Below are positions 11,538 through 23,100 of a stretch of 64,000 nt of DNA, piece after piece. Position 1 is the first letter of the stretch, and each line of letters opens with the position of its first letter. The DNA comes from Polytrichum commune (Eukaryota; Streptophyta; Polytrichopsida; Polytrichales; Polytrichaceae). The position numbers and the translations under genes are program-made. The notes beneath the pieces are model-generated. The model saw only the letters and a list, made by a program, of their open reading frames with translations, did not search any database and was not told the origin of the DNA. The stretch covers positions 53,957,554 through 54,021,553 of the forward strand of contig OX485803.1 in NCBI GenBank assembly GCA_950295325.1, written 5' to 3'.

Positions 11538-12444
11538 CAGGGGTGTTTTTTCACAAGGTCCTTAACATGTCTAGGGACATGTTCATAAAAAAAAAACATT
11601 TCCAGTGGACGGGTTCTTAGAAAATGAACCGGTTTTGGGACGTGTCAAATTCACTTTGGACGGGTTCTAAAAATAACATTTTTTTTAAATTAAAAAAATG
11701 GTACAAATATCAATTACGTTATGTCATATATGACATGTGAATATAAGCATAATGCAATCAAACCACTAATACCCAATCAAACTATCAATCTTGAAGTGCT
11801 TGATTCACCTGCATACATTAATTCATCAACCACAAAATTTAGAACCTTTTTAACATAATGTCAAAGATTACAATTGAAGGTAAACTTAGTAATTGAATAA
11901 GAATTAGTATATATAAACATGTTAAAAAGTTTAAAAATAAAGAGTTGCTTACCCTTCAAAGAAATGGATGAATTCTCCTATCCTTCATGTTTCTCCAAAC
12001 AAACATCACTGCATTCCAATCGATGTTAGTTTCAAATGAACCGGTTGAGTTTGAGTGACTGAGTCTAGTTCAGTTTCTCTGAACTAGTATGTGGACAAAC
12101 AGACAAAATGGGGCAGTGGCAGGCTGGCAAATTGGTAATTATAATAGAAAAAGCAGAAATGAACGAAGATAGTAAGATACTATTGTTTCCAAGTGGCAAG
12201 TGCACCAATCACATGCCGACATCTTTCGGGTTATCTTTATCGATTTGTTTTTTCCTTTAACCTTTTCATGGACGGGTTGGTTTAGAAATTACCGGTTTTG
12301 GGTCGGGTTGTTTTTTCTTCAACCTTTCCATGGACGGGTTGGTTTTGAAATTACCGGTTTTGGGACGGGTTGCAATTTTTTTTGCCTTTCAATTCGAGGT
12401 TTTGGGACGTGGACGGGTAAAAACTTTGTGAAAAAACAGCCCTG
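11538..12444. mobile_element. Non-autonomous hAT-type DNA transposon
   Basis: The ends are inverted repeats, CAGGGGTGTTTTTTCACAA on the left and the complement of CAGGGCTGTTTTTTCACAA on the right, with the CAGGG start common in hAT elements. A perfect 8-bp direct repeat, CCTGTAAG, flanks it (11530-11537 and 12445-12452), the duplication length of hAT transposases. GGACGGGTT motifs cluster near both ends (near 11615, 11658, 12270, 12333, 12366 and 12411) and could be subterminal transposase-binding sites. No transposase is encoded in its 907 bp. Confidence 0.92.
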
Positions 12445-12452
12445 CCTGTAAG

Positions 12453-13404
12453 TGAGCAAAATTTGGAGAGTATATTACATCCCCAATGATGCATAATAAA
12501 ATAGGCACCTGGAAGGATAAAGTCTGCAATCAACGTATTAAAAAGATGCTCACAACATGCTCTTGAAACCCTAGTCTCGGTTGTCTGTGTATTATTATTC
12601 TTGGAAAGATGCCAATCAGCTTACAAATCAATGCAACCGACACTGCAGGCACGCTCAACATGCTGCTTCCTAACATGGAAGTTGCCATGTGGTGGACCTT
12701 TGTACTTAATATGGACAACAAACCTCGGACATATACAAGGGTTTGTTTATTGCAGCAGAGTCGGATGAGGAAGGAATAATTTAGTTTAATGAGCTCAGTA
12801 CTCAAATAGTGGAAATGGTAACCAAGCAGTGTCCGGAAAGCGGTACTTATGAAGCCGCTCATTTGCTCCTTTTTGCATCATGCCGGATCATGGGTCGAGT
12901 AATGTGTAAGACATACCCTTCATTTTCCGACCACATGATGGCAAACCAAACGAACAACCCTTCCTTCGAGCCTCATACATGATAATCTCGGAAAGAATTC
13001 ACTTGTAACTCGCGATTGACTATTGTGATGTTCCAAAATTGGTGAATCGCATACTTCATTACCACTTCTACACAGCTTCATTGGCTATGAGTAGCACTTG
13101 CAACTATCTAATGCGACAGCTTCAAGTAACAGTCATATACAAATTATGTAATAAATAACGTGCTAGATAATAGTCATTGGGTGCACTAGATTCGCAGCCT
13201 CCGCCATGGCCGATCCAACACAACCTCACCAGCTACGTCACTTGCAACTATCTAATGATTATTTCATGTACAGTAATCTCCGGCTTAAGTACGCATCCTG
13301 GCTAAGTGCGCAATATTTTTGAGAAAAATCAGGGTTTATACTTTATTGTTTGAACATGTCATTCAGAGTCATTTTCCATGAACGCATGAATATTTTACAC
13401 TTGC
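12453..13404. other. Intergenic, nothing recognised
   Basis: Only short open frames without family resemblance are present. Confidence 0.4.
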
Positions 13405-13720
13405 AAATCAATGCCAGTTTGTTAATGCTTCGCTAAAATGTGTCAAACGGTTGTTGCAGTTCATCATACATCCGTCTAACTTCCGTTTGAACATCAGAGC
13501 AAAGCAATTGGTCATTGATGTCGAGGACAATGTTGTGTAGAACTTCAAAGCCATTGAAGTCGGTAGCACTTTCAAATTCAACAAATGTCTCGATAGGTTG
13601 GATTTTGTCATCGATAGGTGGTTCTTCTTCAATTCACATCGTTTCCATAACTTCATCAACGTCCTCCAGTATAACAACACAATATTCTTCGTTGTTTGCT
13701 TCATCGGCATTCAAAAAACC
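13405..13720 (-). pseudogene. Degraded coding trace of unknown origin
   Basis: One minus-strand frame gives a long acidic, coding-like stretch (EEEPPIDDKIQPIETFVEF, then FEVLHNIVLDINDQLL) interrupted by two stops. It could be the tail of an old transposase or gag protein. I do not recognise a family. Confidence 0.3.
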
Positions 13721-15871
13721 GCTCATTTCTTCTTGTTTGATGGAAATTTGCAAAGTACACACCTACCAACTAAAGTGCGCATCAATGGCTCCGGTTCAAA
13801 GTGTGTACTTAAGCGGGAGATTAGTGCAATTGTTGTTACATAGTTGATGAGGAAAGCCCTCCAAGACGAGAAAGCAACACTAGCAATGAAGGAGAAGAAA
13901 CAAAGAGGTTCTCTTTCAAAGAAGAGGAAGAAGGACCACCTTCACCACCTTCGCAACCTTCCTTTGTTTCTTCTTCCTATAAACCATTCAAACATGGTTT
14001 TAATTGCTCTTAAAAGAAATGTGTTTGAGGGCAAGGAAGACCCAAGGAAGGTATAAAGTGGCAAGGAAAGGTGAGGGATCGGAGGAGGAGGGACAAAACA
14101 CTGATTTGTTTTGTTCTTGTTACATTTACTTGGTTGCAAGAAGGGTGGCTTGAACCCAAGGCCTTAACATGGATCCCATGGGTGCATAACATTACTCAAT
14201 GTTGTGCTTTCATTCACTAGGCCCTAGGAATATAATCATGGGATGACTTAGATTCAGACCGAGCTCCCAACACCCCATAGTTATAATTTAGAGGGCCCAC
14301 TAAACAAATACACAACGCTAAGTAATGTTATGAAGTCCGAGGTTAAGCCGCCTAAGGCCAGAATAGCACTCAGATGGCACTTGATTTCTAGTGCACCCTA
14401 CCACATATGATCCAATCATAGTGGGCGTATTTGGGTGAACTGGATATTTTAAACCAAGGATGTGGGAACATAGGGGCTTGCCCTTGGGGGAGATAGGTGC
14501 CAACCAACTTTGTCCGTGCCCAATCAGGGTTTTCACCTTCGAAAGGAGGCAATAGTCGTCGGGGGTCCTCTAATTCTCGTTATGCTCATTTCAAGATTAC
14601 AAATAGTGTAGACCAACTTGAAAATGAAGCAACACCATAATACATGCTAGTGGCAACATTGGATCCATCGTCTTTCTTTCTTTCCTTTCTTACTTGGTTT
14701 TAGTTAAGTTTCCATTTTTGTGTATGGATTTAGAATTGGCCAAAGGTGAAAGATGGGGAAGGATCTCTTGCCTTCCTTTAGATATTTCTCGTCAATTAGA
14801 ATAACTTTTCTAATCTTCATAATTTGGTGAACATTTTTGGTTACCACCTAAGTTCATTTCTTAGTTGACATGTATGTGCCTAGGATTTGATCACATGTTT
14901 AATTAAAAACTTGTGTTATCCTCTGAGGGGTCGACTATTGAATGATTGCCCAATAATACATTGACATTTAATAACATACACGATAACACACAAGTTAAGA
15001 TGAGTTACTGAATTAGGCCCGCACCTGCTAGAAAACCTAGAACTGCCCTCTCAATTAGCTTCAATTCCCATCCTTCACATTTCATGTTGGAAACTCCTAA
15101 CCCAAGTGGAGTTGTGTTTCTTTGTGTCATCCCACATGTTTTATAAAGACAAACCAGTGGATTTTGTACGAGTGTTTAGAAGCTTCATTTGTGATAACAT
15201 CATTGTTGGCAGGAGGCTCACGTATTTTAGAGCCTGAGCTTTAAAGTGTTGGGCCAGACAAATCATGCTATGTTTAAAATTGCGAATTTGTTTACAATGC
15301 TAAATATTCAGCTTTAAGTGTCCTTACTAAGTTTCAAATTGAAATGGTTTCCTAAATATTTTTCTAAAGGCTCTTAAGGCATTTAAATTCTGAGCAGCTT
15401 TGGAGGACACAGGTTGCAATACCCATTCATCTATAATTGATTGCCTAAAAAATGAGCATGGAGGTGAAACATTGATCCATTTAACTCTGCTTCTTGTTTG
15501 CACTTATTATGAGCTCAAGTGGTGAACAGGTCTTGAAGTTAGATATCAAATAAAACCTGAATGGCACCTGAGTAGCACCTGAAGGGCCAAATTCAATGGT
15601 ATATTTGCTCAAAAAATTGTTCTGCACATAACACCCATCGGCTGGTGATACAGCACTTTTAACATGTGATTAGAAGTCTTAGATGTCAAGAAAAAGGAGT
15701 TGAAATGAGCTCTGTAAGCCACAGAAGAATAAGTGCACTAAGAGACTATGAAGTGAACTAGATGCACACATGATCGTATCAATTTGTGACTAAAAAATTA
15801 TGGGGACATATAAATTGAGCGCTATAATATCTATACACAATCAACAGTGGCCAAAGCTCAATGTATATAGA
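13721..15871. other. Intergenic, downstream of the IBR1-like gene
   Basis: No gene, RNA gene or well-defined element was found. Open frames here are short and lack family resemblance. The 3' end of the IBR1-like transcript presumably lies within the right-hand few hundred bases. Confidence 0.4.
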
Positions 15872-18800
15872 TTACAACCGAGATTGCATACCACCTGCAA
15901 CTACTATTGTCTCACCTGTGATATAAGATGCATCACTGGAGACCAAAAATGCTACTGTACCTGCCATGTCACCAACTGTTCCCAACCTCTTCAGAAAGGT
16001 TTGATTTTCAATATGCTCCACCTGCAAAATAGTAGTCGATCAAATTTCTAATATCGATAGTGTAAATAGAACCCCAAATCAATATCCCCCCCTCCAAAAA
16101 AATCTAAAACAAACAAACAAAACCAGTTTCAATGTTACTATATAAGATGGCATGTTTCAAACTTGAAGGGCTATAATGTATTCCTAGGTTCTGACTCTGA
16201 AGTCACATTGAGAAGGTTAAGAAATAGTGTAAATATATTCATGACAATATCCAAAGCTCATTGCAAACACACTGCGGTTTTCTGCGGTTTTCTGATATTG
16301 TTAAGGCATTAGCATATCATATGGAGTTCACAGGAATGAGAAGTGGGACTTACAAGAACAGGATTGCTCATAATGGCATCAGCAAAGTAAGTTGGAACAA
16401 AGCCGGGTGCAATGGCATTTACTCGAGTTTTGGGTCCCAGCTCAGCTGCTAGAGCCTGTCAAATCCCAGCCACAACACATCAACAGGCAGATCTAGAAAC
16501 TCATACCTACAGCCACTCAAAGATGCCAACTCAAAACAACCACTCGCATAAAGAAAAAATTGTTACTTGGTAAACAGCTGCAATTTCACATTTAACAATT
16601 TGGTACTGAGACGGCATTTCTTTTGACGACTGAGTTGAGGGGGTGTCAACAAGTATCTCATGATTTCAAAAATCAATGTTTGTCTCCAGGGAGCAGATGA
16701 AACAACATTTATACAGTTATATTAAGAAATACAAGACCCCAAAATCATGGAAGATCCAACAGCATATCTACGACATGATAAAAAAAACATCTTTGATCTT
16801 ATTCACACCTTCGTAAGCCCAAGAAGTGTTGTCTTGGTGACACCATACATAGCCAGATTAGTTGTCGGATTGTAGCCTGAGATTGATGATATGAAGACGA
16901 TCGATGAATCTTCAGAGAGATGTGGTACTGCTGCCTGCATAAGACAAACAAATTAATTCAGTGTTTCACAATATAATTGATTTTGCATGAACCCAGAGGT
17001 GCTTTTGTACACCACCAGTTCTAACATAGAGAATAGCGATCCTTAATATTCTCTCATTCTACTTCTCGAGATTGAAATTGTACAGCCTTGGATGTGTGAG
17101 ATTGTGCACCTTACCTCTCTGGAGTCCTACATTCCAATTCTCAAATACTATTTTTTTTTGTGAAACATTGGAATCTTTGAGCCTGCATCAGAATATATAC
17201 AAGAAAAAAACAACAATAACTTTAGCCATGACACTTGAATCATCAGCTGGCCTTAGCAAATTATTGTACCTGAACAATCTGCACTGAAGCCTTCACATTC
17301 ACTTCCCATAGTTTGTCAAGTGCTTTCTCCGAAATGGTCACAATCGGATCTACTGAGGGATTGGCTGCCGCATTTGACACCAAAATGTCAATCTGTCCAT
17401 ATTTCTGAACATTATACAGACAATGCCACACAATTTCAAGCAAATAAGGAACCCGCACTTCTTGAAACTTCATTCTTCAGGTAACATCAACACAAGCAAA
17501 TGGATAGGAGAACCAGAGACTAAACCTCTGCACATAGCCCAACTGGAAAAAATAAATACAGTATTAGCATTATCCTCTAACTCAACATGCCTTTTGGTCG
17601 GGAGTTGCTTGTTTTGCATACAACACCTTCCATGTTCGGTAAGTTTGCAGTGCATGCTTGGAGGTAGTGTGGAGGTTTGAATGAAGAACTTTCGACATTG
17701 GTTAATTGAGGGTCAAACTCATTTTGGCATGCCAAGAGGAGCTTAAATGAGTTGAACCCAAATAGGTTGCTCTTCATTCCATTCCAACATTCCCTCCATG
17801 CATGCATCACAAGTGGAAAGAAATCGTTGATGTTTCATGCAAAACAACCAATAGAAAATCATAGGGGACCAACTCCTGACCAAAAGTCCCATTATGTTAA
17901 GTCTAACTTTAATGTGTGCAACAGAATTAAAATATATAAGAGCTCACCTGGACTGTGGACTTGATTAGGTTCTCCCTTTGCTCTGCAGAGGACACATGAC
18001 ATGCCATACCGAACACCTCGATCCCTTTGGATTTCAGCTTCTCAACTGCCTCGTCTACATTTTTCTGTCCAACAAGAAAATCAGCACTAAAAATAAATCA
18101 AACTCCTCCTACCTCATTCATTCATTCATTCAAGTATCCCCAGCAGTCAATTCCTGAGCTGAATTTAGAGAACAGATCTCAAATCCCTCTGAACCACACG
18201 CCATGCACAATTAACAAATACACAACTAAATAATTAACAATTAACAATTAACAATCAAACCATTACACTTTTCCCCAGCATGGAACAGTATTTGTAATGC
18301 ACTAACTGCCTAGAAATTTTGTTTTGACCTATTTCACAAGTGCAGAGATACTCAACCTGAATCCTTGAATATACAAAATAGTTTGGAAAAATACAAGAAA
18401 ATAGCCGAGGAAGAAAAGCTCTAGATATCACTGTTATGGTGGAGTAGGGGTTTTGATGGAGGTTATGGACAGACAACAATGATTCACATGCAAGGGACGA
18501 AGTCTGACAAGATCTTCAACATTAAATAACTTACAATTCTTTACATTTGAGTCGCATTTTTGTATAACCTTAAGTTGCAGACAAAGGACATTAAGAATAT
18601 AAAAAACAAAATGGGTCCTCCACTATTTCTGATATTTAGCGTCACGTACACTAATCTCTCAAACATGACACTAATTCACAACGTCAGTCAAGTTTTGCGA
18701 TGAAATAACTGGAAAGAACTTCTTGGGTTTGACCTACTTCACAAGCAAAGAGATACTCAACCTGAGACCTTGCATATACGAAATAGAAAGAAAACGATAT

Positions 18801-18956
18801 AAAGAAAAAGAGGTGAGCAAGCACCTGCTTGCGGGAGGATATAACAACAGAGGCTCCCTCGAGGCCCAAACGCTCCGCGATGCCAAACCCAATTCCTTGA
18901 GTGGAAGCTGTGACCACCGCCACTTTGCCCTCCAATCTTCCACCCGAAATCGCCAT
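15872..18956 (-). CDS. IBR1-like: IBR1-like peroxisomal short-chain dehydrogenase/reductase
   Basis: Six exons join into a 253-residue protein: 18956-18825, 18064-17948, 17404-17270, 16934-16809, 16455-16354 and 16021-15872. All introns are GT-AG and every exon is a multiple of three. The start is ATG at 18956, a few residues before [20 protein letters not shown]. The classical SDR features are present: the cofactor motif TASTQGIG (about residues 16-23), SNAAAN, catalytic serine in SSISGY and YGVTK (Tyr-x3-Lys), then [10 protein letters not shown] and [13 protein letters not shown]. The protein ends in SRL, a canonical peroxisomal PTS1 signal. Arabidopsis IBR1 (SDRa) has the same size, motifs and SRL end, and acts in indole-3-butyric acid to IAA beta-oxidation. 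The assignment is strong for the family; the substrate is inferred. All exons appear intact. Confidence 0.95.
18324..18786. repeat. Direct repeat within intron 1 of the IBR1-like gene
   Basis: A segment of about 59 bp starting TTTGACCTA at 18324 recurs at 18728 with about 85% identity, both holding GAGATACTCAACCTGA and ending near AAATAG. The two copies lie about 404 bp apart inside intron 1, so the intron grew by an internal duplication. Confidence 0.7.
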
Positions 18957-19287
18957 ACCCACTTCCCCAATTCACCAGATTCTCTTCTCTTTCTAGCTTG
19001 GTGTGTTCAATCTGCAAATGTTTAACCACCGGCCAACAAGGTTCTACTCGCTTCAGTGCCCTGTACGCCTCGATCCTGACATCAAATCGAGGTTTCAATT
19101 TCTCAACAAATGCTTGCCAACGAGTCCCACTCTAGCGTACCTCACCGGCTGCCCACCGCCACGCTCAATGTGTGGGCTCCAGCATGGGTATAAGAATAGA
19201 TTTTATTATTATTTTTTGTTTTTTTACAGAATAGTGATCCGGGAGATGTTGGGCATAATCGGTTGAGATCCTAATGTTTGCAAGTCC

Positions 19288-19452
19288 AACCGGTCATATG
19301 TTGACAACCTCCGGTTTTCCTTTATTAAATTAGGGTATATTCTATAAATTCTTTTAAAATGATCGGTAATTTTCCTGCAGTCTTGAACTTCAATCGCTTA
19401 TTTCTCAAACTCAACCAGTTCATCTGTAACTAACTGCCAGTTCTCCCCAATC
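19288..19452 (+). repeat. Dispersed CCGGTT-rich repeat, copy 2
   Basis: The phrases GGTATATTCTATA, ACTTCAA, TTTCTCA and AACCAGTTCAT, followed by GTAACTAAC, are shared in order with 58597-58738 (same strand) and with 10161-10278 (opposite strand). The family is unassigned. The copy ends just before the copia element. Confidence 0.6.
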
Positions 19453-19488
19453 ATTGTTACACAAGGCCAACAAAGCCAATGCCAAATG

Positions 19489-20034
19489 CGTTAAAGTAAA
19501 AGCTAGCTATATAGAAGTAAGAGCTAACTAGCAGTTAACTTCAGTCCTATATAGAACTACACTAAATAGGTAGATTAGTGTTGGAAACACTAATAGTCAA
19601 CGAAAATGCTAAATGTAAATTGTCTCTATAGTGTTAGAACACTAAATGTCAACTCTAACACTATTTGTACCAAGTAGTAACTTTCAATATTTACATGAGC
19701 GCATTTAGTGTTGGATGATATTTTGTAAATCTTGGAATGAAGAATTGAAGGAAGAAGAATATGAGAACCTCGTAAAAGGTATAATTTGTTCAAACCCTAT
19801 TCAAACACTCATTGTAATATCAATTGAAAATTAGTGTTTTAGGTAACCATTGCATCTAACACTAATCTTCATCTAACACTAATCTACCTATTTAGTGTAG
19901 CAGTTTACTTAAGTACGATCTATACATCACCTAACATTGTAATTCCCACCTAACCTATAAAAGGCGGCTCTCTCATAAGGAAAGACACACAAATTCATTT
20001 ATGTTTTGTAAGAGTTTGTACTAGAGTCGCAACG
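19489..20034 (+). repeat. 5' LTR of the copia element, split by a MITE
   Basis: About 206 bp of LTR are split at 19558-19559 by a 338-bp insertion. The box TATAAAA at 19956-19962 is a likely promoter. Just inside the end, GTTATCAGCAC resembles a tRNA-Met-derived primer binding site. Confidence 0.85.
19560..19897. mobile_element. MITE with CACTAAATAGG termini, inserted in the LTR
   Basis: The 338-bp element has 23-bp perfect terminal inverted repeats starting CACTAAATAGGTAGATTAGT. It splits the 5' LTR, and TA occurs on both sides while the 3' LTR has a single TA at the same place, so the duplication is TA, as in Tc1/mariner-type elements. Related copies lie at 45950-46349 and 47165-47333. No coding sequence is present. 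Confidence 0.9.
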
Positions 20035-20074
20035 TTATCAGCACAATTTGTTGCTTTTGCTTTGCTTTGTTCAC

Positions 20075-20680
20075 ATGGCGGAACCTTCATAAAAGCGACT
20101 CAAGGAGAACAACAAAAGGTTGCAGCCTCTCTTGTTCAAAGCCCTAGAGGCGGATGGCAGCAACTACCAGGAGTGGAGTATCGGCGCCAAATCATACTTC
20201 TGCGCCGAAGAATTAGACGGCACCTTGGAATCACCAACACCAGGAGACCTTCCAGCACCATCGAAATGGAAGGCGTTTCTCATCCTGAGGAGGCATATGG
20301 ACGCTTCCCTTAGACAACAATACATCCAAGTTGACGATCGTCATAGCTTGTGGGAACAACTAGAAGCAAGATTTCACCATGAGAAGACCATCTTCCTTCC
20401 CCATGCTCGCAACGATTGGATACATCTAAGGGTTATGGATTTCCCTAATTTTTTGGCGTTCAATGCAGATCTCACTCGAATTACAACCCAGTTGCAGTTG
20501 TGTGGAGAGGAAATCATAGAGAAATAACTCATAGATAAGATTCTCTCTACATTTTCTCCTGCTTCTGCCCTTATAGCACAGCAGTACCGCAACATGAAGT
20601 TCAAAACGCATTCACATTTAATGTCTTATCTTTTGCTTGTGGAGAAACAACAATTACTCCTATTGCAGAATGCATAATTA
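20075..20680 (+). pseudogene. Gag of the copia element
   Basis: Translation from ATG at 20075 meets a TAA after five codons. The same frame then gives a copia-type capsid region with DGSNYQEWSIGAKSY and [14 protein letters not shown] up to a stop at 20527, and continues beyond it. The protein is of the UBN2/copia gag type. It is not translatable as it stands. Confidence 0.85.
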
Positions 20681-20686
20681 AGACCC

Positions 20687-21281
20687 ATGAAGGAAGCACA
20701 CACTATGGAGATGGTGGCACGGAAACCACGAGACACGAGGACGAGGAAACAACCAAGGCAGAAGCGGCCTCAACAACCTTTGTCAAAACCACGAGATAAG
20801 TCATATGAGAAGCCTTACTCTGAAAATAAGTTCAAATCATCGCGTGAAACTCGTGATTGTCATAGCTGCGGTAGATTTGGACATTTAGCTAGAGACTGTA
20901 AAACTCCAGAGTATTTTGTAAAAATGTATCAAGAGTTGCAGCGTCTAAAGTCTAGACAAAGGGAAACTCACACACTAGATGCTCTGCAACTAGATAGTGT
21001 GGATCCTGAGAACTTTTATGGTGAGTATGGATAAATCCAAGGCTATTTATGATATAGCCTTGTTGGATAGTGCCACCACTCACACGATGTTACGATATCC
21101 AAAGTATTTTACATTTTCCAGCCACGAAGTTGATACCTGGCAAGAGTGTGATGTGACCACAATTGCTCGAAGACATAATTTAATATTCCGTGAGGGCCAA
21201 GGAACTATAGTATTGCCTAGGGGGGGACCCCCTTCTGGTGTACAAATGCAATGTACTCTCCCACAGCTCCCCGCAGCCTGA
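20687..21281 (+). pseudogene. Nucleocapsid knuckle and protease of the copia element
   Basis: A basic region leads to the CCHC knuckle CHSCGRFGHLARDC near 20857-20898. About 150 bp later, in another frame, comes the protease active-site segment ALLDSATTHTM, followed by a typical beta-rich region. A frameshift separates the two at about 21000-21035. Confidence 0.85.
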
Positions 21282-22696
21282 TCAGCTACCGGGATCTCAG
21301 GGCTAATGGGATCCACGTCCTCACTGCGCTGAGGAATGGTGAAGAAGCATTAGAGCTCAAGCAAGGATCGCGTGTCCTTGCTACCGTGCATGCGGGAGCC
21401 AATGACTTATATGAGATACACATTCACACTAAGGTGAATGTGGACCAAGCATCAGAGCTAAGACAAGGGTTGCGACCACTTGACACCGCACATGCGGAAG
21501 CCGATATCTTGAGAATATCCAGTAGCGCTACGGACTCTACTGATGGAGACACGATTGAACATCCCAAGGGCTTTATTTTCTCCGTGATCTCTTCAACCAA
21601 GGTTGAACTGTGGCATAGCATGTTAGAACATCTTGGGACCACGATGTTCTGATGCATGTTACCAATACTCACATGACATGAGGTTTGCCCCAGCAATGCC
21701 AGCAAGGTGGGTGATTGTGTTGCGTGATCGCAAGGAAAACTGATCCAGCGACCGTCCCGGTGGAAATTTCCAACTGAGCTACCATCGAGACTTCAAAGAT
21801 TGCAAGGTGATGTCTGTGGACCCATCAATCCTCCATCAGGTTTTTTCAGATATTTTCTGGTCCTAGTTGATGCATCTGGAACGCACTTTGAAGTTTCACT
21901 TTTGAGTACCAAAAACATGGTTTTCCCAAAGCTATTAGCTATGTTGCTCAAGTTCCGAACTCACTATCCGGATTACCCTGTGAAAATGTTGAGGATGGAT
22001 AATGCCAAAGAATTCAAATCTCAATAGTTTGAGGACTATTATATAGCATCAGGTATTAGTTTGACTTACTCAGTCCCTTATGAGCATTCTCAAAACGGTC
22101 TAGCTAAAGCTTTTATAAAGAAGATTCAGCTCATTACACAACCTCTTTTTATACATGCTAAATTTCTTTCTAGTTTTTGGAGACACGCTGTCCTTCATGT
22201 TGCTACTCTCCTTAGATTTCGTCCTACTTTACTTAATGATCATTCTCCCTTTGAGCTAACATCGGGCCATGTTCGTAATGTTGCTCACTTGAGAACTTTC
22301 GGATGTCAAGTTTGGGTTCCCGTAGCTGAACCGCATAGAAAAACAATTGGTAGACATCGTCAAGAAGGTATCTATGTAGGCTTTTACTCGCCTAGCATTA
22401 TACGCTATGTCATTCCCTCAGTCGGGACCCTCCAACGAGCTCGATTCCAGAATTGTAAGTTTGAGGAAACTCATTTTCCATCGATAGAAACTCCCAAACC
22501 CAGTCTTAGTTTGGAGTTTTGGGCTCCAGAGACATTCACTCTGAACCCTGACCCTCAGACTGCTCTCGCCGATTCAGAAGTTAATAAAGTTCTGCATTTC
22601 AAGTCTCTTGCTGAGAAATTACCTGATGGTTTTAGCAACAGTGCTAGAATCACCCGCAACCCGCTACCAAGCGTTGGCCTCGGGGAGTGCACTTAA
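21251..22696 (+). pseudogene. Integrase region of the copia element
   Basis: A GAG-pre-integrase segment ends in VELWHSMLEHLGTTMF. The integrase core follows, with FLVLVDASGTHFEVSLL (first Asp) and LRMDNAKEFKSQ (second Asp). In the third catalytic segment, HSQNGLAKAFIKKIQ, lysine stands where the family has the catalytic glutamate. Stops at about 21652 and 22027 break the frame. The reading frame is cut near 22679 by a MITE. Confidence 0.88.
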
Positions 22697-23092
22697 AGTT
22701 AAGACTAGGAATCACGTGAGTGCGTACTTTTGACCCCCCTATGTATGTACTAAAAAATCATCTAAAAATTGTAAAAAAAATATGAAGTTGCTAAACACAA
22801 TCTAAAGTTCTTGTTGTATAAATTTCAAAAAATAATCAATTGTAAATATTTTTAAATTGATTTTTGAAGCAAAAAACAATGCATTTTAGTTCAAACTTCT
22901 ATCATTTTTTTTAATAAATTTTAAAAACTTCTCGTCCTGAAAGTTATACCAAGTGATAGATACATATATAATGATTTGGCACTTAAAAAGTCTCAATTTA
23001 AAAACTATTTTAAGGCCAAGTATTGTAGGGGGTATGCCATTAAAACGCACTCACGTGTATTCCTAATCTTAACTTTAAGTGCACTCCCCGAG
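22679..23092. mobile_element. MITE with 8-bp target duplication, inside copia pol
   Basis: The 414-bp element starts CTCGGGGAGTGCACTTAAAG and ends with its inverted copy; the inverted repeats run about 47 bp with a few mismatches. GCGTTGGC (22671-22678) and GCATTGGC (23093-23100) flank it, an 8-bp duplication with one change, consistent with hAT. Removing it and one copy of the duplication would leave the copia coding sequence continuous. There is no coding capacity. Confidence 0.9.
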
Positions 23093-23100
23093 GCATTGGC

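Noticed and set aside
14150-14230. Possible tRNA-like sequence
   Set aside because: No cloverleaf with proper D and T arms could be drawn, and the internal promoter boxes do not fit.
18734-18970. Alternative frame and start overlapping exon 1 of the IBR1-like gene
   Set aside because: It does not encode the Rossmann motif; the frame starting at 18956 does and splices cleanly.
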